Assembly (NCBI RefSeq): GCF_021390435.2
Contig: NZ_JAJVCN010000001.1
Span: 868,001-932,000 of the forward strand
Source: Kibdelosporangium philippinense
Lineage (GTDB): Bacteria; Actinomycetota; Actinomycetes; Mycobacteriales; Pseudonocardiaceae
Reading direction: 5' to 3'
Length of the DNA: 64,000 nt
The first letter of the stretch is position 1, and the number at the start of each line of letters is the position of its first letter. The notes beneath the pieces were generated by a model. It was given only the letters and a program-made list of their open reading frames with translations, ran no database searches and had not been told where the DNA came from. This document shows, piece by piece, positions 42,719-51,622 of this stretch. Position numbers and translations under genes: made by a program.

Positions 42719-43621
42719 TCACATTTCCCCGGTAGCCACGTCCCGCAATACTTCCAGCAACTGCAGGGCCGCGGCGGAGTGCTCCACGTCTTTCCTGCGT
42801 ACGGCGGCGATGCGGCGGTACGGCTTGATGCCGCCGATCGGCACCGCGGCCACGTCCGGGCGCAACGCGACCAGCGCGAGCCGCGGCACCGCCGTGACTC
42901 CGATCCCGGCCGCGACAAGGCCTTGCGCGGACAGGTAGTCCTCGGTCACGAACCCGATCTGGGGCTCGAATCCGGCAAGGCGGCACATGGTGGCGAAGGC
43001 CTGCTCGTAGGGCGGTTCGTGGCCACGGACCACCCACGTCTCGCCCGCGAGCTCAACCAGGTCCACTTCGGACTCCGCGGCGAGCGGGTGCTGCGCGGGC
43101 ACCAGGACGCACAGCGGGTCGTCGACGAGCGGCAGCCGTTCGATGTCCGCGGGAATCGTGCGGGGCAGGAAGTCGTAGTCCCAGATCAGTCCCAGTTGGA
43201 TCTCGCCGTCACGCAGCGCGGCGGGGATGTCGGTGGCGTGGGCGGAGCGCAGTCGCACACGGATATCCGGATGGCGGCGCTGGAATTCCTTCACAACGCG
43301 GGGAATCAAATCCGCCGCCGCCGTCGGGAACACGCCGAGCCGGACGTGGGTCTGCTGCTTGGTCAGGTCCCGCATCTCCTGCTCGATCGCCGCGATACTG
43401 CCCAGCACGCTCGCGCTGCGGTCGGCCAGCAGGCGCCCGGCCTCGGTCAGTTCCACGCCACGCGGCCCGCGCACCATCAGCGGGATGCCGAGTTGCCGTT
43501 CCAGCAGGGCCATCTGCTGGGAGACCGCGGAGTGCGTCATGTACAGCGCCTCAGCCGCGGCGGTGAACGAGCCGCGCTCGGCCACCGCCGCGAAGATCTG
43601 CAGCCGCCGTACCTCGAGCAC
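42719..43621 (-). CDS. LysR-family regulator
   Basis: 300 aa from ATG 43621. N-terminal helix-turn-helix LRRLQIFAAVAERGSF-type start (MLEVRRLQIFAAVAERGSFT, MTHSAVSQQMALLERQLGI) and periplasmic-binding-like effector domain (VRLGVFPTAAADLIPRVVKE, YLSAQGLVAAGIGVTAVPRL). Normal LysR length. It lies between ubiX and gntR copy 2. With three regulators, the catabolic cluster appears to sense more than one ligand. Confidence 0.87.
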   Translation of the reverse strand: MLEVRRLQIFAAVAERGSFTAAAEALYMTHSAVSQQMALLERQLGIPLMVRGPRGVELTEAGRLLADRSASVLGSIAAIEQEMRDLTKQQTHVRLGVFPTAAADLIPRVVKEFQRRHPDIRVRLRSAHATDIPAALRDGEIQLGLIWDYDFLPRTIPADIERLPLVDDPLCVLVPAQHPLAAESEVDLVELAGETWVVRGHEPPYEQAFATMCRLAGFEPQIGFVTEDYLSAQGLVAAGIGVTAVPRLALVALRPDVAAVPIGGIKPYRRIAAVRRKDVEHSAAALQLLEVLRDVATGEM

Positions 43622-43631
43622 AACTCTCCTT

Positions 43632-44222
43632 CTACTTCGGGCCGGCCAGGTCGCCTTCCCATGGCGCGGGGGCCAGTTCCCATAGTCCCACCCGAGACAG
43701 TGCCCGGCGAGCGGTGTGGTCGATCAGGTCGTCGATCGACTTCGGCTGAGGATAGAACGCGGGCACGGGCGGGGCGATGATCGCGCCCGCCTCCGTCACC
43801 GCGACCATGGAGCGCAGGTGGCCGAGGTGCAGCGGGGTCTCGCGGACCATCAGCAGCAGCGGCCTGCCCTCTTTCAGGCACACGTCCGCCGCGCGGGTCA
43901 CCAGGTCGTCGGTGTAGCCCGTGGCCACGGCCGACATCGTCTTGATCGAACACGGGACCACGAGCATCGCGTGCACGGGGAACGATCCGGACGCGATGCT
44001 GGCGCCGATGTCCGCGGACGGGTGGACCACGTCGGCCATCGCGCGGATGTCCCGCGGGGTCAGGCCGCACTCGTGCCGGAGCGTGATCATGCCCGCCTTG
44101 GACACCACCAGGTGGATCTCGACGTCCTCGATCTCGCGCAGCAGGGCCAGCACTCGTACGCCGATGGCCGTGCCGCTCGCGCCGGTGATGGCGACAACGA
44201 TCCGCCTTCGTAAAGAACCCAT
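43632..44222 (-). CDS. ubiX: UbiX flavin prenyltransferase
   Basis: 196 aa from ATG 44222. Flavoprotein fold with the start RIVVAITGASGTAIGVRVL, then CSIKTMSAVATGYTDDLVTR (FMN/dimethylallyl-phosphate site) and LLLMVRETPLHLGHLRSMVA. The family prenylates FMN to make the cofactor needed by UbiD at 39859. It starts the minus-strand operon ubiX-lysR-gntR2, divergent from the amidohydrolase operon with about 118 bp between. Confidence 0.9.
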   Translation of the reverse strand: MGSLRRRIVVAITGASGTAIGVRVLALLREIEDVEIHLVVSKAGMITLRHECGLTPRDIRAMADVVHPSADIGASIASGSFPVHAMLVVPCSIKTMSAVATGYTDDLVTRAADVCLKEGRPLLLMVRETPLHLGHLRSMVAVTEAGAIIAPPVPAFYPQPKSIDDLIDHTARRALSRVGLWELAPAPWEGDLAGPK

Positions 44223-44340
44223 GACCCATCGGAACACGCGAACCGGCACGAAAGCCATAGCCGGGCTGTCAGGTCTGCTTACCGCAGGGGAAAGGAAAGC
44301 TCGCTGGTCCTGCGGTGTCGGGAAACCTAGCGTCAGAGCC

Positions 44341-45279
44341 ATGAACGAGGTCATCGACGCGCACGCACACATAGTGCCCGAGTCGTTGCTCACCGATTCC
44401 GCGTTCCGCCGGACCGACAAGGGCTGGGTGTTCTCGGCGCCCGGGATCGGCGAGACCCGGCCGATCGGCCCTCGGATGACCAATGTGGACGCTCGCAGAT
44501 CATGGCTCGCCGACACCGGCGTGACCAGACAGATCCTGTCGCCGTGGCTGGACATCCAGGAGAACGGCCGTGACTGGGCGTTGCGGCTCAACGACGCCAT
44601 GTGTGAATCGGCCGACGAGCTCGGCACAGCCGCACTGGCCAGTGTGGACACCACTGATGCCGACCAGGCCGCACAGGACCTCGTCGATGCGATCAACGTG
44701 CCGCAGCTGGTCGGCCTGATGCTCAGCACGGATCCGTTGAACGGCCCGCCGCTGCACTCGGACCATTACGCTCCACTGTGGATGGCAGCGGTCGAGCACC
44801 AGGCGCCGATCATGCTGCACCCGTCGACGTGCGGACCGCATGGTGGGCTTGGCAACGTCCACGGCCGTCTGGTCGACAACACACTCGCGCTGGGCAACCT
44901 GATCCTGAACGGTGTGTTCGACCGATTCCCCGGCTTGCAGCTGCTCGCTGTGCACGGCGGCGGTTTCCTTCCGTACCAGGCAGGCAGGCTCGACGGCGGC
45001 TATCGCACCGGCGAGACCAAGGTCGCTGATCTGGAGCGCGGCCAGCCTTCGGCATACCTGCAGGACTTCTACTACGACACCGTGGCGCTCACCGCGCCCG
45101 CGATCGCATTCCTCACCGAGAACGTCGCACCCGGCCGCGTCATGCTGGGCAGCGACTACCCATTCGCCATCGGCGACCCACAACCCGCCACCACTGTGCG
45201 GAACGCCGCGCTTACCGAGCACTTGACCGACTCGGTGATGCGCGGCGCCGCCGTCGACCTCTTCGGGAAGATCTCATGA
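44341..45279 (+). CDS. amidohydrolase-family decarboxylase (ACMSD-like)
   Basis: 312 aa from ATG 44341. Starts MNEVIDAHAHIVPESL with the HxH metal motif; later MLHPSTCGPHGG, VHGGGFLPYQAGRLDGGYR and MLGSDYPFAIGD with the catalytic Asp. This is the amidohydrolase-2 family that includes aminocarboxymuconate-semialdehyde and hydroxybenzoate decarboxylases. First gene of the second catabolic operon; the alpha/beta hydrolase overlaps its end. Its substrate is presumably a ring-cleavage or hydroxylated product. Whether it decarboxylates or hydrolyses is not settled by sequence. Confidence 0.82.
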   Translation: MNEVIDAHAHIVPESLLTDSAFRRTDKGWVFSAPGIGETRPIGPRMTNVDARRSWLADTGVTRQILSPWLDIQENGRDWALRLNDAMCESADELGTAALASVDTTDADQAAQDLVDAINVPQLVGLMLSTDPLNGPPLHSDHYAPLWMAAVEHQAPIMLHPSTCGPHGGLGNVHGRLVDNTLALGNLILNGVFDRFPGLQLLAVHGGGFLPYQAGRLDGGYRTGETKVADLERGQPSAYLQDFYYDTVALTAPAIAFLTENVAPGRVMLGSDYPFAIGDPQPATTVRNAALTEHLTDSVMRGAAVDLFGKIS

Positions 45280-46058
45280 GCCCGCCGCTGAGGCTTTCCG
45301 CAGCCACGAAAACCGGCCAACTATCCGTATTGCGTTGGGGCGCGGGAGAACCGCTGGTTCTGCTGCACCCGTTGGCGAGTGCGGGCGAGCTGTGGCAACC
45401 CGTTGCCGATCGACTGGCCGGGCATGCCGTGTATGCGCCTGACTTGCGTGGTCACGGTTTCAGCAGCTGGGACGGTGAGCCGTTCGCCATCGCGGACATG
45501 GCTGACGACCTGGCCCAAGCCATGGACACCCTGGCGCTGCCCACGGTGAACCTGCTCGGCATGTCGATGGGTGGCAGTGTCGCGGTCACGTTCGCGGGCA
45601 TGTACCCGGACCGGGTTCGTTCGTTGATCCTGGCTGACGCGACCGCGTGGTACGGCGCGGACGCACCGGAGGTCTGGGCCGAACGGGCACGCAAGGCGAA
45701 AGCCGTGCCGCGGGCCGACCAGATCCCGTTCCAGCTGGATCGCTGGTTCTCCCCGCAGTTCGCGGACACGCCGGAGGCCAAGCGCGCCGCCGACATCTTC
45801 CTGAAGCAGAACAGCGATGCGCACGCCGCGGCGTGCATCGCCATGGGAGCCATGGATTCCCGGCCACTGCTGTCCTCGATCACAGCGCCGACGCTGATCA
45901 TGGTCGGTGAGCACGACTACGCCACTCCGCCGGAGATGTCGGCCGAGTTGCACGAGAACATCGCAGGCTCCACCCTGCGGATCCTGCCGGGACTACGGCA
46001 CATGACGTTCATCGAGCAGCCGGAGCTGGCTGATGTCGTTGCCAGGGAGGCGTTGTGA
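45276..46058 (+). CDS. alpha/beta hydrolase (3-oxoadipate enol-lactonase-like)
   Basis: 260 aa from ATG 45276 (ATGA overlap). Oxyanion and early motif LVLLHPLASAGELWQPVADR, YAPDLRGHGFS, nucleophile GMSMGGSVA, acid loop VGEHDYATPP and His in LRHMTFIEQPE. Overall closest to enol-lactonases such as PcaD, which hydrolyse lactones after ring cleavage. It also resembles carbon-carbon bond hydrolases, so the reaction remains open. Confidence 0.8.
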   Translation: MSPPLRLSAATKTGQLSVLRWGAGEPLVLLHPLASAGELWQPVADRLAGHAVYAPDLRGHGFSSWDGEPFAIADMADDLAQAMDTLALPTVNLLGMSMGGSVAVTFAGMYPDRVRSLILADATAWYGADAPEVWAERARKAKAVPRADQIPFQLDRWFSPQFADTPEAKRAADIFLKQNSDAHAAACIAMGAMDSRPLLSSITAPTLIMVGEHDYATPPEMSAELHENIAGSTLRILPGLRHMTFIEQPELADVVAREAL

Positions 46059-46930
46059 AACCGGCCCCGTTCACGTACCACGCGCCGCGTTCGCTTGACG
46101 AGGCCCTGTCGCTGTTGTCCGACCTCGGTGACGATGCCAAGGTGCTTGCCGGTGGGCAGAGTCTGATGCCCATCCTGAACTTCCGGCTGACCCGATTCGA
46201 GCACCTGATCGACATCAACCGGATCGGCGCGGAGTTCAGCCGGCCCAAGGACAACGGCGACACGGTCACGATCCCCGCGCTCGTCCGGCAACGGACCGCC
46301 GAGCGTTCCCCGGAGATCGCCATGGCCACGCCGATCTTCGGTCAGGCGCTCAAGCAGGTCGCGCATCCGCAGATCCGCAACCGTGGCACGGTCTGCGGCA
46401 GCCTCGCCCACGCCGACCCCGCCGCGGAGTTGCCGAGTGTCGTGTCCGTTTTGGACAGCACGTTCACTCTCGCCTCCGCCCGCAGGACCCGTGAGGTCGA
46501 TGTCGCGGACTTCTTCCAGTTCCACCTGACCACGGCGATCGAGCCGGACGAGATGCTCACCGGAGTGACCTTCCGCAGGCCCAAACCGGGTACCCACACG
46601 GCATTCCACGAGTTCGCCACCCGCAAAGGCGACTTCGCGCTCGCGGGTGTCGCCGTCGCGGCAACTGTGGACACTTCAGGCGCGGTCACCGACTGTCGGA
46701 TCGCCGCGGCCGGAGTCGCTCCGACGCCGCAGCGACTGACCGAGGCCGAGAACCTGCTGATCGGTTCCACATTGGACTCCCAGGCGCGTGCCGCCGCCGC
46801 TGAGGCCGCTCGCGCCACAGTCGATCCGACCGGCGACATCCACGCGTCCGCGGAACACCGGCGGCGGCTGACCGGAGTGCTCGTCCTGCGTGCGCTGGTC
46901 GATGTCGCCAGGCAAGGAGGCAAGCCATGA
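46055..46930 (+). CDS. molybdenum hydroxylase FAD subunit (CoxM-like)
   Basis: 291 aa from GTG 46055. FAD-binding motifs AGGQSLMPILNFRL and TVCGSLAHADPAAELP, and the CO-dehydrogenase flavoprotein C-terminal domain (GVAPTPQRLTEAENLL). It takes electrons from the [2Fe-2S] subunit. Overlaps both neighbours by 4 bp. In such hydroxylases the FAD passes electrons to the respiratory chain or NAD. Confidence 0.87.
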   Translation: MKPAPFTYHAPRSLDEALSLLSDLGDDAKVLAGGQSLMPILNFRLTRFEHLIDINRIGAEFSRPKDNGDTVTIPALVRQRTAERSPEIAMATPIFGQALKQVAHPQIRNRGTVCGSLAHADPAAELPSVVSVLDSTFTLASARRTREVDVADFFQFHLTTAIEPDEMLTGVTFRRPKPGTHTAFHEFATRKGDFALAGVAVAATVDTSGAVTDCRIAAAGVAPTPQRLTEAENLLIGSTLDSQARAAAAEAARATVDPTGDIHASAEHRRRLTGVLVLRALVDVARQGGKP

Positions 46931-47388
46931 CCCACCCGATCAAGGTGACGGTGAACGGAACGACCCATCACGACGAGGTCGACAGCCGTCTCACCCTGGC
47001 TGACTTCCTGCGTGAGCGTCTGCGGCTGACCGGGACCCACCTTGGTTGCGAACACGGCGTTTGCGGGGCGTGCACGGTGATCCTGGACGGGGCCGCGGTC
47101 CGCTCCTGCCTGATGCTTGCCGTTCAGGCTGACGGCAGCGAGCTGGAGACGGTGGAGAGCCTTGCGTCCGAGGACGGTGAGCTCGGCACGCTCCAGCAGG
47201 CCTTCAAGGACAACTACGCGCTGCAGTGCGGGTTCTGCACGTCAGGCTTCCTGATGAGCGTGACCGCGGCGTTGCGGGAAGGCCCGGTGCGCGACGAGGT
47301 GACCGCAAGGGAGGTGCTCAGCGGCAACATCTGCCGCTGCACCGGCTACCAGGGACTTGTGCGAGCAGTATTGGACGCGAGCGGATGA
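46927..47388 (+). CDS. molybdenum hydroxylase [2Fe-2S] subunit (CoxS-like)
   Basis: 153 aa from ATG 46927. Plant-ferredoxin-like cluster CEHGVCGACTV plus a later Cys, and the second helical cluster domain CGFCTSGF ... CRCTGYQG. All eight cysteines of the family are present. Links the Mo site in the 47385 product to the FAD subunit. Confidence 0.9.
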   Translation: MTHPIKVTVNGTTHHDEVDSRLTLADFLRERLRLTGTHLGCEHGVCGACTVILDGAAVRSCLMLAVQADGSELETVESLASEDGELGTLQQAFKDNYALQCGFCTSGFLMSVTAALREGPVRDEVTAREVLSGNICRCTGYQGLVRAVLDASG

Positions 47389-49715
47389 CCATGATCGGAG
47401 CGGGCATCCCCCGCCGTGAAGACGACCGGCTGCTGACCGGCCGCGGCCGCTACCTCGACGACCTCGACATCCCCGGCGCACTGGCGGCCGCGTTCTTACG
47501 TTCACCGCACGCCCACGCCCGGATCAACGGCATGGACCTCACCGTCGCTCGTGCAGCGCCCGGTGTGGTCGCGGTGTTCAGCGGCGCGGACCTGATGGAA
47601 ATTCAGAAACCGTTGGCGCCCAAGGTGTTGCACCCGGACCTGGACGACCGGCCACGGCTGCCGATGCCGCCGGAGGAGGTGCACTACGTCGGCGAGCCAG
47701 TCGCGGTCGTGATCGCCGAGAGCCGATACCTGGCCGAGGACGCGGTTGACCTGATTGAGGTGGACTACGAGGTCCTGCCTGCGGTCGCGTCGACCGCCGC
47801 AGCGCTCGCCGAGGGCGCGCCAACCGCGCACTCGACCGCGTCCAGCAACGTCGCTGTCCGGATCAAGCAACGGTCCGGCGACGCCGAGCGTGCACTCGCC
47901 GAGGCGCCGCACACGTTGTCCGAGGAGTTCTTCGTGATGCGCGGTGGTGCGCACTCGATGGAACCTCGTGCGGTCGCGGCCAGATTCGACCCGTCGATCA
48001 GCCAGGTGACCATCTGGGACACCACGCAGGCACCGCACTACGCGCGCCAGCAGCTGTCGATGATCTACGACATGGCCGAGGATGACATCCGGGTCATCGC
48101 CCCGCCGGACGTCGGCGGCGGGTTCGGCCCGAAAGCCCAGTTCTACGGCGAGGAAGTCGTCGTGCCGTGGGTCGCGATCAAGCTGGGCCGCACGGTCAAA
48201 TGGGTCGAGGACCGGCAGGAGAACATGGTGAGCGCGATGATGGAGCGTTCGCAGACGCACCACATCGAGGTCGGTTTCGACAGCGACGGCAAGCTGCTGG
48301 CTCTGCGGGACTACGTGGAGCACGACCAGGGCGCTTACTGCGCGGGCTTGCAGGTCCCCTCGATCACGACCGCGACCGTGCCGGGGCCGTACAAGATCCC
48401 GAACATCTCGATCGACCTCGTCGCGTGCTACACCAATATGGTTCCGACGTCGTCGGTGCGTGGCGCGGGCCGCCCGCAGGCGGTGTTCGCGATGGAACGG
48501 ATGATGGACCGGATCGCCGAGTACCTGGACATCGACCCAGCCGAGGTCCGCGCCCGCAACTTGATCAAGGCGGACGAGTTTCCGTACCAGGTGGGCATCA
48601 TGTTCCGCGACGGTAGCCCGCTGACGTACGACAGCGGAGACTTCCCGGCGTTGCTGTCCGGCACTTTGGAGCGGCTCGACTACGCGGAGGCAAAGGCGTT
48701 CAGGGAAGGTGCCCGTGCCGAGGGACGTCACGTCGGCATCGGCCTCGCGGTATACGTCGAAGGATGCGGCCTGGGGCCATATGAGGGCGCCAAGATCCGG
48801 CTGACCAACCGGGGCAAGCTTCTCGTGACGATTGCCGCCGCGCCTCAGGGCCAGGGCTACGAGACGGTGTACGCCCAGATCGCCGCGGATGCGATCGGGA
48901 TCGGGATGGAGCACATCTCGGTCGTCACCGGTGACACGTCCCGGATTCCGTTCGGGCAGGGCACATTCGCCTCCCGGATCACCGCGACGTGCGGTCCTGC
49001 CGTCTATCAGGCGGGTCAGCAGATGCGCGAAAGGCTGCTCGACACGGCGTCGAAGATCCTCGGTTCGGACGCACTCAGACTGGAGGGCGATCGGATCTCG
49101 CTGGATGGCGGCGACCAGGAGAAGTCAGTGTCCCTTTTGGACATCGCAAGGGTGGCCAATATCGGCAAGCACGGCATCACCCTGCCTGCCGGAATCAAGC
49201 CCGGTATCGAGACATCCAGCTACTTCGCCCCGGCCAGGGCCGCTTACGCCAGTGGTGCGCACGCGGCCATGGTAGAAGTCGACCCGGACACCGGCGGTGT
49301 GACTGTGCTGAGATACGTCATCGGGCACGACTGTGGGACCGTGATCAACCCGCGCCTGGTGGACGGTCAGGTGATCGGCGGGTTCGCGCACGGCATCGGC
49401 AACGCGCTGTACGAGGACACGGTCTACGACGCCGAAGGGCAGCCCCAGACCGCGAGTTACTTGGACTATCCGCTGGTGTCGGCGGTGGAGGTGCCGCCGG
49501 TGGAACTGTTTCACATCCAGTCGCCCAGCCCGTTGAACCCGCTGGGCGCCAAAGGCGCGGGGGAGGGCGGCACGATCCCGGCCCCGGCCGCCATCGCCGG
49601 GGCCATCGAGGACGCGCTGCGGCCGTTGCGGGCCCGCATCAACTGTGCCCCGGCAACGCCCGGCCGGGTGATGGACGCGGTACTCGCCGCGCTGGAAGGA
49701 AATCCCCGATGCTGA
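47385..49715 (+). CDS. molybdenum hydroxylase large subunit (form II CoxL-like)
   Basis: 776 aa from ATG 47385. Xanthine-oxidase fold: DLTVARAAPGVVAVF-type N-terminal domain, then PPDVGGGFGPKAQFYGEE, VRGAGRPQAVFAMER and the catalytic Glu motif KGAGEGGTIP. True CO dehydrogenases carry AYRCSFR at the active-site loop; here the loop is SSVRGAGRP, the form II type. So CO oxidation is unlikely and hydroxylation of an aromatic or N-heterocyclic ring is the better prediction. The overlapping CoxG gene and upstream CoxM and CoxS complete the set. Confidence 0.88.
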   Translation: MTMIGAGIPRREDDRLLTGRGRYLDDLDIPGALAAAFLRSPHAHARINGMDLTVARAAPGVVAVFSGADLMEIQKPLAPKVLHPDLDDRPRLPMPPEEVHYVGEPVAVVIAESRYLAEDAVDLIEVDYEVLPAVASTAAALAEGAPTAHSTASSNVAVRIKQRSGDAERALAEAPHTLSEEFFVMRGGAHSMEPRAVAARFDPSISQVTIWDTTQAPHYARQQLSMIYDMAEDDIRVIAPPDVGGGFGPKAQFYGEEVVVPWVAIKLGRTVKWVEDRQENMVSAMMERSQTHHIEVGFDSDGKLLALRDYVEHDQGAYCAGLQVPSITTATVPGPYKIPNISIDLVACYTNMVPTSSVRGAGRPQAVFAMERMMDRIAEYLDIDPAEVRARNLIKADEFPYQVGIMFRDGSPLTYDSGDFPALLSGTLERLDYAEAKAFREGARAEGRHVGIGLAVYVEGCGLGPYEGAKIRLTNRGKLLVTIAAAPQGQGYETVYAQIAADAIGIGMEHISVVTGDTSRIPFGQGTFASRITATCGPAVYQAGQQMRERLLDTASKILGSDALRLEGDRISLDGGDQEKSVSLLDIARVANIGKHGITLPAGIKPGIETSSYFAPARAAYASGAHAAMVEVDPDTGGVTVLRYVIGHDCGTVINPRLVDGQVIGGFAHGIGNALYEDTVYDAEGQPQTASYLDYPLVSAVEVPPVELFHIQSPSPLNPLGAKGAGEGGTIPAPAAIAGAIEDALRPLRARINCAPATPGRVMDAVLAALEGNPRC

Positions 49716-50302
49716 TCGAGAACTCGTTTGACATAAGCGCTTCACCAGACCGGGTCTTCGAGTTCCTGCAGGACCCGCACAACGTGGCCGCGTGTTTCCC
49801 GGGTGCGGAGCTGACCGAGGACCTGGGCGGAGACTCGTACCGCGGCAAGGTCAAGATCAAGGTGGGGCCGCTGTCCGCGGCTTACGCGGGCACCGCCACG
49901 ATCGTCTCCTGTGACCCCGCGACCCGGGTTGCCGTCCTGCTCGCCGAGGGGAAGGACGCCCGTGGTTCCGGCTCGGCGCGGGCGGAGGCGAAGATGCAGG
50001 TCAGGGCGAAGGAGGGCGGTTCGACCGTCACCTTTGCCACCGAGCTGACCATCTCGGGTAAATTGGCTCAGTTCGGCCGCGGCATCATGGCCGACGTCTC
50101 CAACCGGATGATCGCCGAGTTGGCCGAGCAGGTCCGAACCCGGATAGACACCGCTCAGTTGCCCCATGAAGCCGAGGCTGTGTCCGCTCCACCGTCGCCC
50201 CCGCCAATGAAGGCGTCCAGCATCATCAAGGCGATGATCGCCGGGTGGTTCGGCCGGCTGCGCGGCAGGTTCCGGTCGAAGTCCGGTTCGCCCCAGGCGT
50301 GA
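49709..50302 (+). CDS. CoxG-like SRPBCC protein
   Basis: 197 aa from ATG 49709, overlapping the large-subunit gene. SRPBCC fold start MLIENSFDISASPDRVFEFL, then VAACFPGAELTEDLG and GRGIMADVSNRMIAELA. In CO dehydrogenases CoxG helps recruit the enzyme to the membrane. The C-terminus here is amphipathic and basic (GWFGRLRGRFRSK) after a proline-rich linker, which fits a membrane-attachment role. Last gene of the operon from 44341. Confidence 0.85.
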   Translation: MLIENSFDISASPDRVFEFLQDPHNVAACFPGAELTEDLGGDSYRGKVKIKVGPLSAAYAGTATIVSCDPATRVAVLLAEGKDARGSGSARAEAKMQVRAKEGGSTVTFATELTISGKLAQFGRGIMADVSNRMIAELAEQVRTRIDTAQLPHEAEAVSAPPSPPPMKASSIIKAMIAGWFGRLRGRFRSKSGSPQA

Positions 50303-50527
50303 CAATGACGCAGGCCTGGCGTTTGACCGTGCGCTAGCTGATCGCCAGCCGTGAGCTGACGGCGTGGACGTTATCGCGAGCAGCGTCTGGCCGCAGTCAC
50401 GAAGTCCACATCGGACGGTCCAAGTCCGGCCAGTTCAGTCGGCCACGGCCGGTCCGACAATGTCGTCGCGGCGGTACGGGTTGCCGATTCCTATGACCAC
50501 TGTGGACTTATTGGTCGTGCCGCAGGT
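50303..50527. other. non-coding tail after the catabolic operon
   Basis: No frame of note and no clear terminator. Leads into the tRNA-Pro-like att scar. Confidence 0.5.
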
Positions 50528-50657
50528 GTCCTGAACTGCACTGAAGTGCTTGGAGTGGAACCGGTTTTGACGTCGGGGTTCTCTGTCCTGCTGATAACGG
50601 TCCTTTGTGGACTAGGCTGGGGGGCAAGGGGGCGCGGGTTCAAATCCTGTCGTTCCG
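50528..50657 (+). repeat. tRNA-Pro(GGG)-like 3' half with att-like upstream flank, copy 2
   Basis: Matches 5890-6017 element by element: ACTGCACTGAAGTGC, then GTCCTTTGTGGAC, then CTGGGGGGCAAGGGGGCGC, the T-arm GGGTTCAAATCCTG and the acceptor-like TCGTTCCGAC. The distance from the palindrome to the T-arm is 102 bp against 101 bp in copy 1. No 5' tRNA half is present. Unlike copy 1, a strong terminator follows, as expected for the native downstream side of a tRNA gene. Confidence 0.62.
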
Positions 50658-50665
50658 ACGGTCGC

Positions 50666-50712
50666 AAGAAAGCCCTCTGGCTTGGTGGAAAACCAGGTCA
50701 GAGGGTTTCTTT
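50666..50712. terminator. strong rho-independent terminator, bidirectional
   Basis: AAGAAAGCCCTCTG pairs with CAGAGGGTTTCTTT across a 19-nt loop, with T-rich 3' ends in both directions. Directly follows the tRNA-like fragment. Confidence 0.8.
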
Positions 50713-51169
50713 CGTTCGGTGACTGGATCATGACCGAGATCGTTTGTGGACCTTTTGCAATGTCAGTCACGGGTGTGAGAGTGCCCACATCGTCATTCCA
50801 CGGCTGTATGCCGTGGCCGTGACGGCCAGCCCGATAGCGAGCAATGGCAATGGAACCCCGTTAGGGCGAGACAGCGGCAGCCATACGAACCCGAGACCGG
50901 CACAGGTCGCCCTGACGTTCCCAACAAGAGAACCGCGGAACTTTGTCAGCGTTGGCCGTGCTGAACCTCGGCAACATCGGTTTGGCGCGCTCCCTGGTCA
51001 TTCTTGGCACGGGGAAGCCATGCACAGCCATGGCCTGTGAACCGGAAGACGAGCCGTTCGTCGATGCGTGGTCAAGGTATGAGAATCAGGCGGACTGGAT
51101 TGTTCACCTTTTCCGCTAGTTGGTGTACCGCATTGGGTGCCGGTCGTCGACTGCCTGTGAACGGAGCCA
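50713..51169. other. non-coding stretch
   Basis: Only short overlapping frames with shadow-like composition. Nothing supportable. Confidence 0.5.
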
Positions 51170-51326
51170 CGCCACCCGATCGTAGCCGCATTGTCCTGCC
51201 GGGCACTATCATTCCGACTCTGCCTGGGTAGAAGTCCGCGCGGTCCCAATCGCGGCCGTTCCACGATTCGATGACCGTGCTGCCGTGCGTCACAAGCACC
51301 ACCGTGAGGCGATCCGTGACCGACAC
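51170..51326 (-). pseudogene. N-terminal fragment of an AraC-family regulator
   Basis: From ATG 51326 the minus frame reads MSVTDRLTVVLVTHGSTVIE, WNGRDWDRADFYPGRVGMIV and PGRTMRLRSGG. This is the opening of the cupin-like domain of a common actinomycete AraC regulator. After about 50 codons the sequence loses the family pattern and the DNA-binding domain is absent. Confidence 0.5.
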
Positions 51327-51622
51327 GTCGAATCGTCCGGCTGTCGAATCGTTCAGATGAGTTCATGCGAAACTGCCGCGCCGGAAGCGCGTTGTCCGGT
51401 TCCTGTTGTACGTACTTCTATCATGGACAGGTGCCGACGCGTCTTAGCCCTTGCGCTGCAACGACTTTGCTGAAATTGCCGAAGAGTCCAGCAATTCAGC
51501 GCATGCGGATGGCGACTTGTCGTCAGCGGGCTGGCTCGGCCATGGCCACCGCCCTACCATTCCGTCACGGTCGTAGACACGTCAACTGGCGCGTGTGTGC
51601 GATTCATGTGAAGGAGGTTCAT
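51327..51622. other. upstream region of the MHS transporter
   Basis: No gene seen. Ends in a consensus ribosome site, AAGGAGG at 51611-51617. Confidence 0.5.

Noticed and set aside
47502..48914. 470-aa minus-strand frame opposite the molybdenum hydroxylase
   Set aside because: Shadow of the large-subunit gene; no recognisable domain.
46055..50302. Aerobic CO dehydrogenase (form I CoxMSL)
   Set aside because: The active-site loop is not AYRCSFR but the form II SSVRGAGR type.
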